Source of the DNA: Pseudomonas triclosanedens | GTDB lineage: Bacteria > Pseudomonadota > Gammaproteobacteria > Pseudomonadales > Pseudomonadaceae | Assembly (NCBI RefSeq): GCF_026686735.1 | Contig: NZ_CP113432.1 | Location: 310,001-374,000, forward strand | Direction of reading: 5' to 3' | Length of the DNA: 64,000 nucleotides | In this document: positions 42,670 through 52,870 of the stretch, piece after piece | Numbering within the stretch: the stretch's first letter is position 1 | Layout: every line of letters begins with the position of its first letter | Program-made: the position numbers and the translations under genes | Notes under the pieces: model-generated | What the model was told of the DNA's origin: nothing | The model's database searches: none | What the model saw: the letters and a program-made list of their open reading frames with translations, nothing else

Positions 42670-43898
42670 GCCGCGTCTATCTGCTGATTCTGGCTGTCGT
42701 GCTGGCGGCCACATTGGTCGGGCTGGCCGTTGCCGAGCAATCCGGTTACGTACTGATCGCGTACAAGAGCTTCCGCTACGAATCCAGCCTGTGGACGTTC
42801 CTCGCGCTGCTGGTGGTGGTCTGGGTGATCTACCTGGCTGTGCGCATGATCTTGCGGCTGCTTGGTGTTTCCGGGCGAGTGGTGAACCCTTGGTCGCGTT
42901 TCAATCGCCGCCGCCGCTCGCAACTGGCCGAGGAAAATGGCCAGCGCGATCTGGCCGAAGGGCACTGGGCGCAGGCGCTGCGTCATCTGCGCCGCGCCGC
43001 TGAGCTGAGCGATCGCCCGCTGCCGCATTACCTGGGCGCTGCACGTGCTGCAAATGAGCTGGGTCGTGAAGAAGAGTGCGACGAGCTGCTCGATCGCGCC
43101 CAGCAGCGCGAACCCGGCGCGGCGTTGGCGGTGGGACTGACTCGTGCGCAACTGCTGATCAACCGGGGCGATTTCACCCGCGCGCGCGCGGTGCTGGACA
43201 AGCTGCATCAGGAGCATCCGCGTCATCCGACCGTGCTGCGCCTGTTGCAGCAGCTCTACGTCAGCCTGCACGACTGGCAGGCGCTTTGTGTGCTGCTGCC
43301 GGAGCTGCGCAAGGAGCGTGTGCTGAAAAATGCCGAGCTGGCCGACCTGGAGCGCCGTACCTGGATCGCTTCGCTGGGCGAGGCTGGCGAGCAGGGCGTT
43401 GGGCAGGGCGAGAGCAGCCTGCAGCCTCTCACTCAGCGCTGGCAGAATCTGCCGGGCAACCTGCGCGGGCAGGCCCCGCTGGTAGCGGCCTATGCCCAGC
43501 AACTGCTGCGCCTTGGCGCGCCGGAAGAGGCCGAAGAGGTCCTGCGCAAGGCGCTCAAGGAAGGCTTCGACAGTCGCCTTGTTCACCTCTACGGCCTGGC
43601 CCGCAGCCGCGATGCCGCGCGTCAGTTGCAGACGGCCGAGAGCTGGCTGAAGGGACAGCCGGATGATCCGGAGCTTCTATTGGCGCTCGGACGCCTGAGC
43701 CTGCAGAACAAGCTGTGGGGCAAGGCGCGCGAGTACCTGGAGGCGAGTCTCGCCCGCCAGCGCAGTGCGGAGACCTGCGCGGAGCTTGCGCGCCTTCTTG
43801 CCCAGTTGGGCGAGGTGGAGCGCAGCAACCAATTGTTCCAGGAAGGTCTCGGCTTGCTTTCCGGCCCCTCCTCGCTGCCGGTGGCCGTCCGCGCCTGA
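42666..43898 (+). CDS. hemY: HemY-like inner-membrane TPR protein
   Basis: A 410-residue protein with two membrane helices (residues ~3-22 and ~42-65) followed by TPR-like helical repeats (ALRHLRRAAELSDRPLPHYL, QLLINRGDFTRARAVLDKL, EDPELLLALGRLSLQNKLW-type). The E. coli-type HemY is not the protoporphyrinogen oxidase of Bacillus; it is a scaffold-like protein of haem synthesis. Last gene of the hemCDXY run, ended by the hairpin at 43917. Confidence 0.93.
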   Translation: MSRVYLLILAVVLAATLVGLAVAEQSGYVLIAYKSFRYESSLWTFLALLVVVWVIYLAVRMILRLLGVSGRVVNPWSRFNRRRRSQLAEENGQRDLAEGHWAQALRHLRRAAELSDRPLPHYLGAARAANELGREEECDELLDRAQQREPGAALAVGLTRAQLLINRGDFTRARAVLDKLHQEHPRHPTVLRLLQQLYVSLHDWQALCVLLPELRKERVLKNAELADLERRTWIASLGEAGEQGVGQGESSLQPLTQRWQNLPGNLRGQAPLVAAYAQQLLRLGAPEEAEEVLRKALKEGFDSRLVHLYGLARSRDAARQLQTAESWLKGQPDDPELLLALGRLSLQNKLWGKAREYLEASLARQRSAETCAELARLLAQLGEVERSNQLFQEGLGLLSGPSSLPVAVRA

Positions 43899-43916
43899 CC
43901 GCTCGCTCGAACAGAA

Positions 43917-43940
43917 ACGGCGCCCACGGGCGCCGTTCTG
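43917..43940. terminator. Hairpin between hemY and the convergent dehydrogenase gene
   Basis: ACGGCGCC-CACG-GGCGCCGT is a perfect 8-bp stem with short T-rich flanks, usable from both directions. Confidence 0.75.
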
Positions 43941-43955
43941 CTGTCTGCCTGTCGC

Positions 43956-45044
43956 TCAGGGCGAGCCGTAACGGATACGGTAGATTGCGCCGGCCTGGTC
44001 GTCGCTTACCAGCAGGGCGCCGTCGGGCGCCATCAGTACATCCACGGGGCGGCCATGCACCTTGCCACCCTGATCCAGCCAGCCTTCGGCGAACACGCTC
44101 TTGCGCTTGAGCGAGCCATCTTCGTTGAGCTCTACCCGGGCAACCCGGTAGCCGATCTTCTGGCTGCGATTCCAGGAGCCGTGCTCGGCGATGAACAGGT
44201 TGTTGCGATATTCCGACGGGAATTGCGTGCCGGTGTAGAAGCGCAGCCCCAGCGCCGCGACGTGAGGGCCCAGCCTGGCCACAGGCGGCGTGAAGGCGGA
44301 GCAGAGCGTCCTGCCTTCCTCGGGGTCGGGGATGTCCCCCTGGTGGCAGTCGGGGAAGCCGAAGTCTTCGCCGACGCGGCTGATCTTGTTCAGTTCGTCG
44401 TCGGGCTGGTCGTCGCCGAGCATGTCACGGCCATTATCGGTGAACCACAGTTGGCGGGTCTGCGGATGCCAGGTGAAGCCGACCGTGTTGCGCACGCCGT
44501 AGGCCACCACCTCGCGGCCGCTGCCGTCGGGATTCATGCGTTGCAGATTGGCGTAGTGTTCGCGGTCCGGCCGGCAGATGTTGCACGGTGCGCCAACGGG
44601 AACATAGAGCTTGCCGTCCGGCCCGAAGGCGATGAACTTCCAGCCGTGCGCCGTCTCGGTTGGGAACTGTGCAGGCAGCGCCTCGGGCTTCGGTGGAGAG
44701 TCCAGGTGGTTCTCGATATCGCGCAGCACCACGACGTGGCTGACCGCCGAGACATACAGATCGCCGTCGTGGAAGGCGACTCCTACCGGCATCTGCAGGT
44801 TTTCCGCCACTTCCGAAACCTTGCCGCTGGCGCGCACTGCGTAGACCTTGCCAGCGCCCATGCTGCCTACGAACAGCGTGCCCTTGTCGCCCCAGGCCAT
44901 CGCCCGCGCGCCGGGCACCTGGTCGCTGAGCAGGCTGATCTGGAAGCCTTCGGGCAGGCGGATTCGGTCGAGAATTTCGTCTGCCGCAGACGTCGGGAGG
45001 CTGGCCAGGGACATGAGCGCGAAGAGTAGCGGAGGACGACGCAT
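43956..45044 (-). CDS. Periplasmic PQQ-type sugar dehydrogenase (sorbosone dehydrogenase family)
   Basis: A 362-residue protein with a signal peptide (MRRPPLLFALMSLASLPTSAADE). The rest is a six-bladed beta-propeller of the glucose/sorbosone dehydrogenase family: MAWGDKGTLFVGSMGAGKVYA, PVGVAFHDGDLYVSAVSHVV, FTDNGRDMLGDDQPDDELNK, the last being the calcium/PQQ-binding loop type, and GRPVDVLMAPDGALLVSDDQAG at the end. The substrate is unknown. It sits between hemY and dsbB, facing hemY. Confidence 0.85.
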   Translation of the reverse strand: MRRPPLLFALMSLASLPTSAADEILDRIRLPEGFQISLLSDQVPGARAMAWGDKGTLFVGSMGAGKVYAVRASGKVSEVAENLQMPVGVAFHDGDLYVSAVSHVVVLRDIENHLDSPPKPEALPAQFPTETAHGWKFIAFGPDGKLYVPVGAPCNICRPDREHYANLQRMNPDGSGREVVAYGVRNTVGFTWHPQTRQLWFTDNGRDMLGDDQPDDELNKISRVGEDFGFPDCHQGDIPDPEEGRTLCSAFTPPVARLGPHVAALGLRFYTGTQFPSEYRNNLFIAEHGSWNRSQKIGYRVARVELNEDGSLKRKSVFAEGWLDQGGKVHGRPVDVLMAPDGALLVSDDQAGAIYRIRYGSP

Positions 45045-45158
45045 GGCATGGATTCCCGGATGAGTGCCACCGGCAGTTTAGACAGCCGCCTTGAAACGGC
45101 GCCGGACTTTCCTCTACCGTAGCTGCCTTCCAGCAGCAGCCCACCCAGCGGAGCCGCC

Positions 45159-45641
45159 ATGAACCTGGCCAGCCCTCGTTCCCTGTTCTTCCTCGCCTTT
45201 CTTGCCTGCGTCGCCATGCTTGGCACCGGTTTTTACCTGCAGTACGTGGTCGGTCTGGAGCCGTGCCCGCTGTGCATCCTGCAGCGCATCTTCTTTGCCG
45301 GCGCCGGTCTGTTTTCGCTGATCGCCGCGCTGCATGGCCGCGCGCCACGTGTGTACTCGGTGCTGATCCTGCTCAGCTCCCTGGCTGGCGCCGGTACCGC
45401 GGGTCGGCAGATCTGGCTGCAGACCCTGCCGCCGGACCAGTTGCCGGCGTGCCTGCCGCCGCTGGAGTTCATGCTCGAAAGCATGCCCTACACCAAAATC
45501 ATCTACACCATGTTCCACGGCTCGGCCGACTGCGCCGAGGTCAGCTGGACCCTGCTCAGCCTGAGCATTCCAGAGTGGAGCCTGCTGGCGTTCATCGCCT
45601 TCTCGCTGTTCGCCGTCTTCCAGTTCTTCCGCCGCGGCTGA
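45159..45641 (+). CDS. dsbB: Disulfide bond formation protein DsbB family
   Basis: A 160-residue inner-membrane protein with four membrane helices. The first periplasmic cysteine pair is C-P-L-C (residues ~36-39, GLEPCPLCILQRIFF); the second pair is C103-region ACLPP and the later SADCAEV. It passes electrons from DsbA to quinones. In P. aeruginosa the gene in this place is called dsbH; the second dsbB copy is elsewhere. RBS lies upstream of the ATG at 45159 (GGAGCCGCC). Confidence 0.93.
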   Translation: MNLASPRSLFFLAFLACVAMLGTGFYLQYVVGLEPCPLCILQRIFFAGAGLFSLIAALHGRAPRVYSVLILLSSLAGAGTAGRQIWLQTLPPDQLPACLPPLEFMLESMPYTKIIYTMFHGSADCAEVSWTLLSLSIPEWSLLAFIAFSLFAVFQFFRRG

Positions 45642-45665
45642 GCGTCGCATCTCATCCGGCCATGA

Positions 45666-45685
45666 CCTGCGCCCTTTGGCGCAGG
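45666..45685 (+). terminator. Hairpin after dsbB
   Basis: CCTGCGCC-CTTT-GGCGCAGG, an 8-bp perfect stem without a T-run, 24 bp after dsbB. Confidence 0.45.
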
Positions 45686-45756
45686 CCAGAGCTAGCGCGG
45701 GCTGACGATTAAACGCTCGTATGAATTTTCCGGGCATGGGTGTCTTGAAGGCTACA

Positions 45757-45792
45757 TCCGGCGGGAATACTCTGGTTTTCCATTCCGCCGGA
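45757..45792. promoter_or_regulatory. Imperfect palindrome upstream of rsd/algQ
   Basis: TCCGGCGGGAAT (45757-45768) and ATTCCGCCGGA (45782-45792) are inverted copies differing by one base, 13 bp apart. They lie about 105-140 bp before the rsd ATG in a non-coding stretch. It could be an operator or an RNA hairpin in the leader. Confidence 0.4.
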
Positions 45793-45896
45793 AAGTTGCC
45801 GCCTAAGCAGATCCAGTCACGGGGATATCGCGGCTCGACAGAATATTGTCCCGGGGCGGACATAGCCGGGACGGCGACAAGGGAAGTGAGGACAAC

Positions 45897-46364
45897 ATGC
45901 TCGAGAGCTGCCGTAATGCCCAGGAACGTTGGGGAGGCGTACACCAGCTGATCGACCGCTGGCTTCGGGATCGACATGAACTGGTCCGGTCCTTCGATTC
46001 GCTGGACGGTGTCCAGGCGCCGAAGACCAACGCCGAGTCCCTGCAGAACTTCTGCCAGCTACTGCTCGACTACGTGTCGGCGGGCCACTTCGAAGTCTAC
46101 GAACAACTGATGAACGAGGCACAGGCCTTCGGTGATACGCGCGGTCTCGAACTGGCCAAGCAAATCTATCCCCGCCTCGAAACGATCACTGCCTCTGCGC
46201 TCAATTTCAACGATCGCTGCGACAACGGCGATTGCCGCGAAGGTACCTGCCTGACCAGCGAACTCAAGCAACTGCGTCAGCAACTGCACGAGCGTTTCGA
46301 GCTGGAAGATTGCCTGATCGAAGTGCTGCACAACGCGCACGAGCAGAAAGCCGCCACTGTCTGA
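45897..46364 (+). CDS. algQ: Regulator of sigma-70, Rsd/AlgQ
   Basis: The ATG at 45897 ([20 protein letters not shown]) gives 155 residues. All-helical; Rsd-family proteins bind domain 4 of the housekeeping sigma factor and free RNA polymerase for other sigma factors. In P. aeruginosa AlgQ affects alginate, siderophore and virulence genes. Conserved segments are [19 protein letters not shown] and [16 protein letters not shown]. An upstream frame from 45846 is not supported. The place between dsbH and the FKBP gene is the Pseudomonas order. Confidence 0.94.
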   Translation: MLESCRNAQERWGGVHQLIDRWLRDRHELVRSFDSLDGVQAPKTNAESLQNFCQLLLDYVSAGHFEVYEQLMNEAQAFGDTRGLELAKQIYPRLETITASALNFNDRCDNGDCREGTCLTSELKQLRQQLHERFELEDCLIEVLHNAHEQKAATV

Positions 46365-46383
46365 CCGACAGCCTGGACAAGGG

Positions 46384-46418
46384 AACGGCGCGAGCGCTTC
46401 GGTGATCGCGCCGTTTTT
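46384..46418. terminator. Bidirectional terminator between rsd and the FKBP gene
   Basis: AACGGCGCGA and TCGCGCCGTT form a 10-bp perfect stem with a 12-nt loop and TTTTT after it, between convergent genes. Confidence 0.85.
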
Positions 46419-46421
46419 GTT

Positions 46422-47072
46422 TCAGCGGCTTTCCAGCAGTTCGATCTCGAAAACCAGCGGCGCATGGGGCGGGATCAGGTCCTCCGCGCCGTCGGAACCG
46501 TAAGCCTGTGCCGATGGCACCACCACTCTCCAGCGCGCGCCGACCGGCATGGCACGCAGCGCGGTGCGCCAGCCGGGAATGATCGCGTCGATGCGGAACC
46601 ATTGCGGCGAGTTGCTCGCGTCGAACTGGTTGCCGTCCGCCAGCGTACCGATGTAGTTCACTCGCGCTTCGCGCAGTTGCGGATTGCTCGCTCCGTGCCC
46701 GGCGCGCAACTCGCTGACCAGTACGCCGCCGGTCAATTCATGCACGCCATAGCGGGCCTTCTCGTTGGCGAGAAAGCGTCGCTCTGCAGCCTTCGCCAAT
46801 TCGCCGGAGTCGGGCTTTGAAGATGCCTCTTGCGCCGGTTGATCATGGGCGGCCAGTACCGCTGCCATGCGCTCATGAGAGAGAGACGGCTTCTCGCCGC
46901 GATAGCCCTGGCGCAGGCCCTCCAGCAGGTCGTCGAGGGCGATTCCGGGGACCTCCTGCTGCAGGCGCTCGCCCAGTTGAACGCCGAGGCTGTAGGCAAA
47001 TTCATCCTTGGGTGGAGCGGCGTTGACCAGCAGGGGGAGAAGGAGCAGGCAGAGTGGCGAATGACGAAGCAT
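46422..47072 (-). CDS. FKBP-type peptidyl-prolyl cis-trans isomerase (FklB/MIP-like)
   Basis: A 216-residue protein with an N-terminal signal peptide (MLRHSPLCLLLLPLLVNAAPP). Residues ~20-100 are the dimerisation helices of the MIP type (FAYSLGVQLGERLQQEVPGI). The FKBP core (about 105-215) has VNYIGTLADGNQFDAS, VPSAQAYGSDGAEDLIPPHA and PLVFEIELLE. Several active-site aromatic positions differ from the classic pattern (FRIDAIIPGWRTAL instead of F..V.GVI.GW). Periplasmic folding role likely. It is divergent from algP. Confidence 0.92.
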   Translation of the reverse strand: MLRHSPLCLLLLPLLVNAAPPKDEFAYSLGVQLGERLQQEVPGIALDDLLEGLRQGYRGEKPSLSHERMAAVLAAHDQPAQEASSKPDSGELAKAAERRFLANEKARYGVHELTGGVLVSELRAGHGASNPQLREARVNYIGTLADGNQFDASNSPQWFRIDAIIPGWRTALRAMPVGARWRVVVPSAQAYGSDGAEDLIPPHAPLVFEIELLESR

Positions 47073-47199
47073 GGCTTCTCTCGACTGTGAAATCGGCTGG
47101 AGATTATGCCGGCCGCGGGCTCCAGCTCAATCAGGACATTGGCGAGAGACCACTGGCGGGGCTAGTATGGGCGCAACCACGTCCGCCAGGAGGCACGTC

Positions 47200-48168
47200 A
47201 TGTCGGCCAACAAGAAACCTGTCACTACCCCGTTGCATCTGCTGCATCAGTTGTCCCACAGCCTGGTCGAGCACCTCGAGGGTGCCTGCAAGCAGGCCCT
47301 CGTAGACTCCGAGAAGCTGCTCGCCAAACTTGAGAAGCAACGCGGCAAGGCGCAGGAAAAACTGCACAAGGCGCGCACCAAGCTGCAAGAGGCCACCAAG
47401 AGCGGCAAGGCCAAGGCGCAGGCCAAGGCCAAATCCGCGATCAGCGAGCTGGACGAGGCGCTGGACACCCTGAAGGCCCGCCAGACCGAAACTCGCGCCT
47501 ACATCGCCAACCTCAAGCGCGATGTACAGGAGAGCCTGAGGCTCGCCCAAGGCGTGAACAAGGTTAAGGAGGCTGCTGGCAAGTCTCTGGCTACCCGCAA
47601 ACCGGTAGCTGCCGCCAAGCCGGTTGCCAAGGCTGCCGCCAAACCGGCTGCCAAGCCCGCCGCTGCGAAGCCTGCCGCCAAACCGGCTGCCAAGCCTGCT
47701 GCTGCGAAGCCTGCCGCCAAACCGGCTGCCAAGCCTGCTGCTGCGAAGCCTGCCGCCAAACCGGCTGCCAAGCCTGCTGCTGCGAAGCCTGCCGCCAAAC
47801 CGGCTGCCAAGCCTGCTGCTGCGAAGCCTGCCGCCAAACCGGCTGCCAAGCCCGCTGCTGCGAAGCCTGCCGCCAAACCGGCTGCCAAGCCTGCTGCTGC
47901 GAAGCCTGCCGCCAAACCGGCTGCCAAGCCTGCTGCCGCAAAACCCGCCGCGAAGCCTGCTGCTGCCAAGCCTGTAGCCGCGAAGCCCGCTGCGAAGCCT
48001 GCCGCCAAACCAGCCGCCAAGCCTGCACCGGCCAAACCGGTTGCGGCCAAGCCGGCCACTCCGGCAGTGCCTGCCGCGCCGGCTGCTCAGCCGACCGCAC
48101 CAGCTGCCGCTCCGGCTGCCAGTGCTACTCCGGCTCCGGCCAGCACCACTCCCTCCAGCGCTTCCTGA
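47200..48168 (+). CDS. algP: Histone-like regulatory protein AlgP
   Basis: The ATG at 47200 (MSANKKPVTTPLHLLHQL), with CCAGGAGGCAC before it, gives 322 residues. Residues ~1-125 are a conserved helical/coiled-coil domain (LLAKLEKQRGKAQEKLHKAR). The C-terminal 200 residues are a histone H1-like tail of K-P-A-A repeats ending in a low-charge PAAP-rich stretch and SSAS. In P. aeruginosa AlgP (AlgR3) affects alginate gene expression, and its repeats recombine in mucoid strains. The tail would bind DNA without sequence specificity. An upstream frame to 47071 is not supported. Confidence 0.95.
   Translation: MSANKKPVTTPLHLLHQLSHSLVEHLEGACKQALVDSEKLLAKLEKQRGKAQEKLHKARTKLQEATKSGKAKAQAKAKSAISELDEALDTLKARQTETRAYIANLKRDVQESLRLAQGVNKVKEAAGKSLATRKPVAAAKPVAKAAAKPAAKPAAAKPAAKPAAKPAAAKPAAKPAAKPAAAKPAAKPAAKPAAAKPAAKPAAKPAAAKPAAKPAAKPAAAKPAAKPAAKPAAAKPAAKPAAKPAAAKPAAKPAAAKPVAAKPAAKPAAKPAAKPAPAKPVAAKPATPAVPAAPAAQPTAPAAAPAASATPAPASTTPSSAS
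47659..47931 (+). repeat. Seven 39-bp tandem repeats in algP
   Basis: The 39-bp unit GCTGCTGCGAAGCCTGCCGC... encodes A-A-A-K-P-A-A-K-P-A-A-K-P and recurs about seven times with only a few silent changes. Flanking copies are more diverged. Because the unit is a multiple of three, gain or loss changes tail length without frameshift. Confidence 0.85.
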
Positions 48169-48170
48169 GG

Positions 48171-48635
48171 CTAGAGGAGGCTCGCCGCGATGCGCAGGTG
48201 TTCCAGCGCATCGTGGCGCTCGCCCTCCGCTTTTCCCGCCGCTTCCCGCAGCCATCGCTGCAGATCCTGAGCCCCTTCTTCGGGCCAGCTCTGGGCAATG
48301 CTTCCCAGGCGGTCCAGCAGTATCCGCTCCGCACTCAACTCCAACTGCTTCAGCCGCTCGCGTAGCGCATGCAGCTCGGGGTCCAGCTGCGCCCGTTCGC
48401 GCCATTGCTGGCGCAAAGTGCGTAGCGGAGCAATGACGGTCCTTCGCCACGGTGCCGCTGCATTGCTCAAGTCCCCCAGACGTTCGTTGTGAAAACGTAC
48501 TCCCCGACCTCCCAGCCAGGCTGCCGCGAGCAGCAGACAGACATCCGCGCCGGCGTCCTGGAGCGCCAGGCAAGCGCTCTCCACACCAGGGCTGGCGTAG
48601 AGTTTCAGGGCATATGACCAGACATCTTCCGACAT
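48171..48635 (-). CDS. TIGR02444/DUF2390-family protein
   Basis: A 154-residue protein beginning MSEDVWSYALKLYASPGVES. The N-terminal segment VWSYALKLYASPGVESACL, then DAGADVCLLLAAAWLGGRG, is the TIGR02444 family signature. The rest is helical and charged. Function unknown. It is convergent with algP (2 bp between stops) and divergent from the ABC-F gene. Confidence 0.85.
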   Translation of the reverse strand: MSEDVWSYALKLYASPGVESACLALQDAGADVCLLLAAAWLGGRGVRFHNERLGDLSNAAAPWRRTVIAPLRTLRQQWRERAQLDPELHALRERLKQLELSAERILLDRLGSIAQSWPEEGAQDLQRWLREAAGKAEGERHDALEHLRIAASLL

Positions 48636-48685
48636 AGAGCTCCCACAGCGATTGGCAGGCGAAGCTGATAAACTCCGCCGCCATC

Positions 48686-50598
<1,913 letters not shown>

Positions 50599-50599
<1 letters not shown>

Positions 50600-51165
50600 T
50601 GGAGGATGTGAATCTGCTGCTGGCGTGGAGCGATCCGCTGCTACGCGGCCTGCAGATCATCCTCATCCTGGTGCTCGCCTGGGCGGCGCAACGCCTGGTA
50701 GCGCGCGGCATCAGCCGCCTCGGCCAGCGCTATCCGCTGCCGCCGGAGCTGTTGCTGCCGCTGCGTGGCGGGCTGCGCTGGCTGATCATGGGCTCGGCAC
50801 TGATGATGGTGCTGGAACGCCTGGGCGTGTCCGCCGACGTGTTGTGGGCCGCGCTGACTGGTTTCGTCGCTGTCGCCGCAGTGGCCTTCTTCGCGATCTG
50901 GAGCGTGCTCTCCAACCTGTTCTGCGCGCTGCTGATCTTCACCCTCGGGCCGTTTCGTCTGGGCGACCGCGTCGAAGTCATCGACACCGCGGACAAGCCT
51001 GGCGTGAAAGGGCGCGTGGTAGCCATCAACCTGCTCTACACCACCCTGGAGGAAGAGGCTGCCGAGGACGGCGCCCCTGGTGCGCTGCTGCAAGTGCCCA
51101 ACAACCTCTTCTTCCAGAAATCCATCCGCCGCTGGCGCGGACCCAATCTCCCCACCACTCTCTGA
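50599..51165 (+). CDS. Small MscS-family mechanosensitive channel-like protein
   Basis: A 188-residue inner-membrane protein with three membrane helices (residues ~14-35, ~58-77, ~88-112), followed by the MscS beta domain (LGPFRLGDRVEVIDTADKPG, VKGRVVAINLLYTTLEEEA). The length is short for MscS; the C-terminal alpha/beta vestibule is mostly missing. The start overlaps the ABC-F stop. The role in pressure release is inferred. Confidence 0.85.
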
Positions 51166-51180
51166 CGGACACTCCCCACT

Positions 51181-51939
51181 ATGGAATGGCTCACAAGCCC
51201 TGAGATCTGGGTTGCCTTTCTGACCCTGACTGCCCTGGAAATCGTTCTGGGCATCGACAACATCATCTTCATCTCGATCCTGGTGGGCCGCCTGCCGCCG
51301 GAGCAGCAACCCAAGGCGCGCTTCTTCGGCCTCGCGCTGGCGATGGGTACTCGTATCCTGCTGCTGCTGTCGATCACCTGGGTAATGCGCCTGACCGCCG
51401 ACCTGTTCACCGTGTTTGACCACGGCATTTCCGGTCGCGACCTGATCCTGTTCTTCGGTGGCCTGTTCCTGCTGTTCAAGAGCACGATGGAGATCTTCCA
51501 CAGCCTGGAAGGCGCCGAGGAAGGCCAGCAGGGCGGCGGCAAGTCGCGCGGCTTCATGGGCATCATCATCCAGATCGCGATCATCGATATCGTGTTCTCG
51601 CTGGACTCGGTGATCACCGCGGTCGGCCTGGTGCAGCACGTACCGGTGATGGTGGCTGCAATCGTCATTTCCGTCGGTGTGATGATGCTGTCGGCCAGCA
51701 CCATCAGCGCCTTCATCGAGAAGCATCCGTCGCTGAAAATGCTCGCGCTGTCGTTCCTGATTGTGGTCGGCACCGTATTGATCGCCGAAGCCTTCGAAAT
51801 CCACGTGCCCAAGGGCTACGTGTACTTCGCCATGGCCTTCTCGCTGGCGGTGGAAGCCATCAACATCCGCCTGCGCGGCGCGCTGGCGCGCAAGCGTGGC
51901 GAGGAGCCGGTGAAATTGCGCAAGGACATTCCGAGCTGA
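51181..51939 (+). CDS. TerC-family membrane protein
   Basis: A 252-residue protein with seven or so membrane helices. TerC signatures are present: ALEIVLGIDNIIFISIL and IAIIDIVFSLDSVITAVGL, whose aspartates are thought to bind metal ions, and SFLIVVGTVLIAEAF. Members take part in metal (for example Mn) export or membrane protein metal loading. It is a core gene and not linked to the TerY-type system on the left. ATG 15 bp after the previous gene; a terminator follows. Confidence 0.93.
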   Translation: MEWLTSPEIWVAFLTLTALEIVLGIDNIIFISILVGRLPPEQQPKARFFGLALAMGTRILLLLSITWVMRLTADLFTVFDHGISGRDLILFFGGLFLLFKSTMEIFHSLEGAEEGQQGGGKSRGFMGIIIQIAIIDIVFSLDSVITAVGLVQHVPVMVAAIVISVGVMMLSASTISAFIEKHPSLKMLALSFLIVVGTVLIAEAFEIHVPKGYVYFAMAFSLAVEAINIRLRGALARKRGEEPVKLRKDIPS

Positions 51940-51958
51940 TCGTTCTGGCGTAGCGAAG

Positions 51959-51982
51959 AGCCCGGCACCTGCCGGGCTTTTT
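51959..51982 (+). terminator. Rho-independent terminator after the terC-like gene
   Basis: AGCCCGGCA-CC-TGCCGGGCT followed by TTTTCTT. Confidence 0.88.
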
Positions 51983-52112
51983 CTTGCCGCGCCGGTGAGG
52001 CCCGGGAGCAGTGCAAGCGTCCGTCGCCTGTGCTGGGCGCGGCGGCGCGACTAAGGCAAACTGGGCGTCCGTAACAAAATATTGCGTCCGCACGGATGCC
52101 ACGAGGTCCGAG

Positions 52113-52742
52113 ATGCTCGCCAGTACATGGTTCGCCTTCTTCATCGCCTGCTGGGTGATCAGCCTGTCGCCCGGCGCCGGGGCCATCGCCTCGATGTCCT
52201 GTGGGCTGCAATACGGTTTCTGGCGTGGCTACTGGAATGCCCTGGGGCTGCAGATCGGCCTTGCGTTGCAGATCGCGGTGGTGGCCGCCGGCGTGGGCGC
52301 ACTGTTGTCCGCTTCGGCGGTCGCTTTCAGCGCCATCAAATGGTTCGGCGTGGTCTACCTGGTCTATCTCGCCTATCGCCAATGGACGTCGCCGCCGCAG
52401 GTGATGGACGCGGGCGGCGAGCGCCCGACCGGCCGGCCGCTCTCGCTGGTGCTGCGGGGCTTCCTGGTCAATGCCAGCAACCCCAAGGCGGTGGTGTTCA
52501 TGCTCGCGGTGCTGCCGCAGTTCGTCGATCCGCACCGTCCAATGCTGATCCAGTACGTGATCATGGGCGTCACGATGATCAGCGTGGACCTGATCGTCAT
52601 GGCCGGCTACACCGGCCTGGCCGCGCGCGTGCTGCGCGCATTGCGTTCGCCGCGCCAGCAGAAGGTGATGAACCGAACTTTCGCTACCTTGTTCGTGGGC
52701 GCTGCCGCACTGCTCGCGACGGTCCGCCGCGCACCGGCTTGA
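52113..52742 (+). CDS. LysE/RhtB-family amino-acid exporter
   Basis: The ATG at 52113 (MLASTWFAFFIACWVISLSP) gives 209 residues with six membrane helices. The family start SPGAGAIASMSCGLQYGFWRG and the later RPLSLVLRGFLVNASNPKAVVFML motif are intact. It exports a small amino acid or derivative; the substrate is unknown. The frame upstream to 52011 is not supported. Confidence 0.92.
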   Translation: MLASTWFAFFIACWVISLSPGAGAIASMSCGLQYGFWRGYWNALGLQIGLALQIAVVAAGVGALLSASAVAFSAIKWFGVVYLVYLAYRQWTSPPQVMDAGGERPTGRPLSLVLRGFLVNASNPKAVVFMLAVLPQFVDPHRPMLIQYVIMGVTMISVDLIVMAGYTGLAARVLRALRSPRQQKVMNRTFATLFVGAAALLATVRRAPA

Positions 52743-52870
52743 GACGCTCCAGGAGCCTTCCGGGGAGCAATTGCGCATACTCCGGAAGGCGCTTCGGAAG
52801 AGTTTTACCTTGCATCGGCGGTAACCTGAGGTGACAATTTAATCTCTTCCATTCTCATTTGCCTTTCGCT

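Noticed and set aside
45721..45951. 76-codon ORF overlapping the rsd start
   Set aside because: No good ribosome site; overlaps a confident gene start and the upstream palindrome.
47659..47931. Possible CRISPR array
   Set aside because: The repeats are contiguous, 39 bp, in frame and coding (K-P-A-A); there are no unique spacers and no cas genes.
51181..51939. Link between the terC-like gene and the TerY-type operon
   Set aside because: The terC-like gene is in conserved core synteny more than 30 kb away; a shared Ter name alone is no evidence for a common system.
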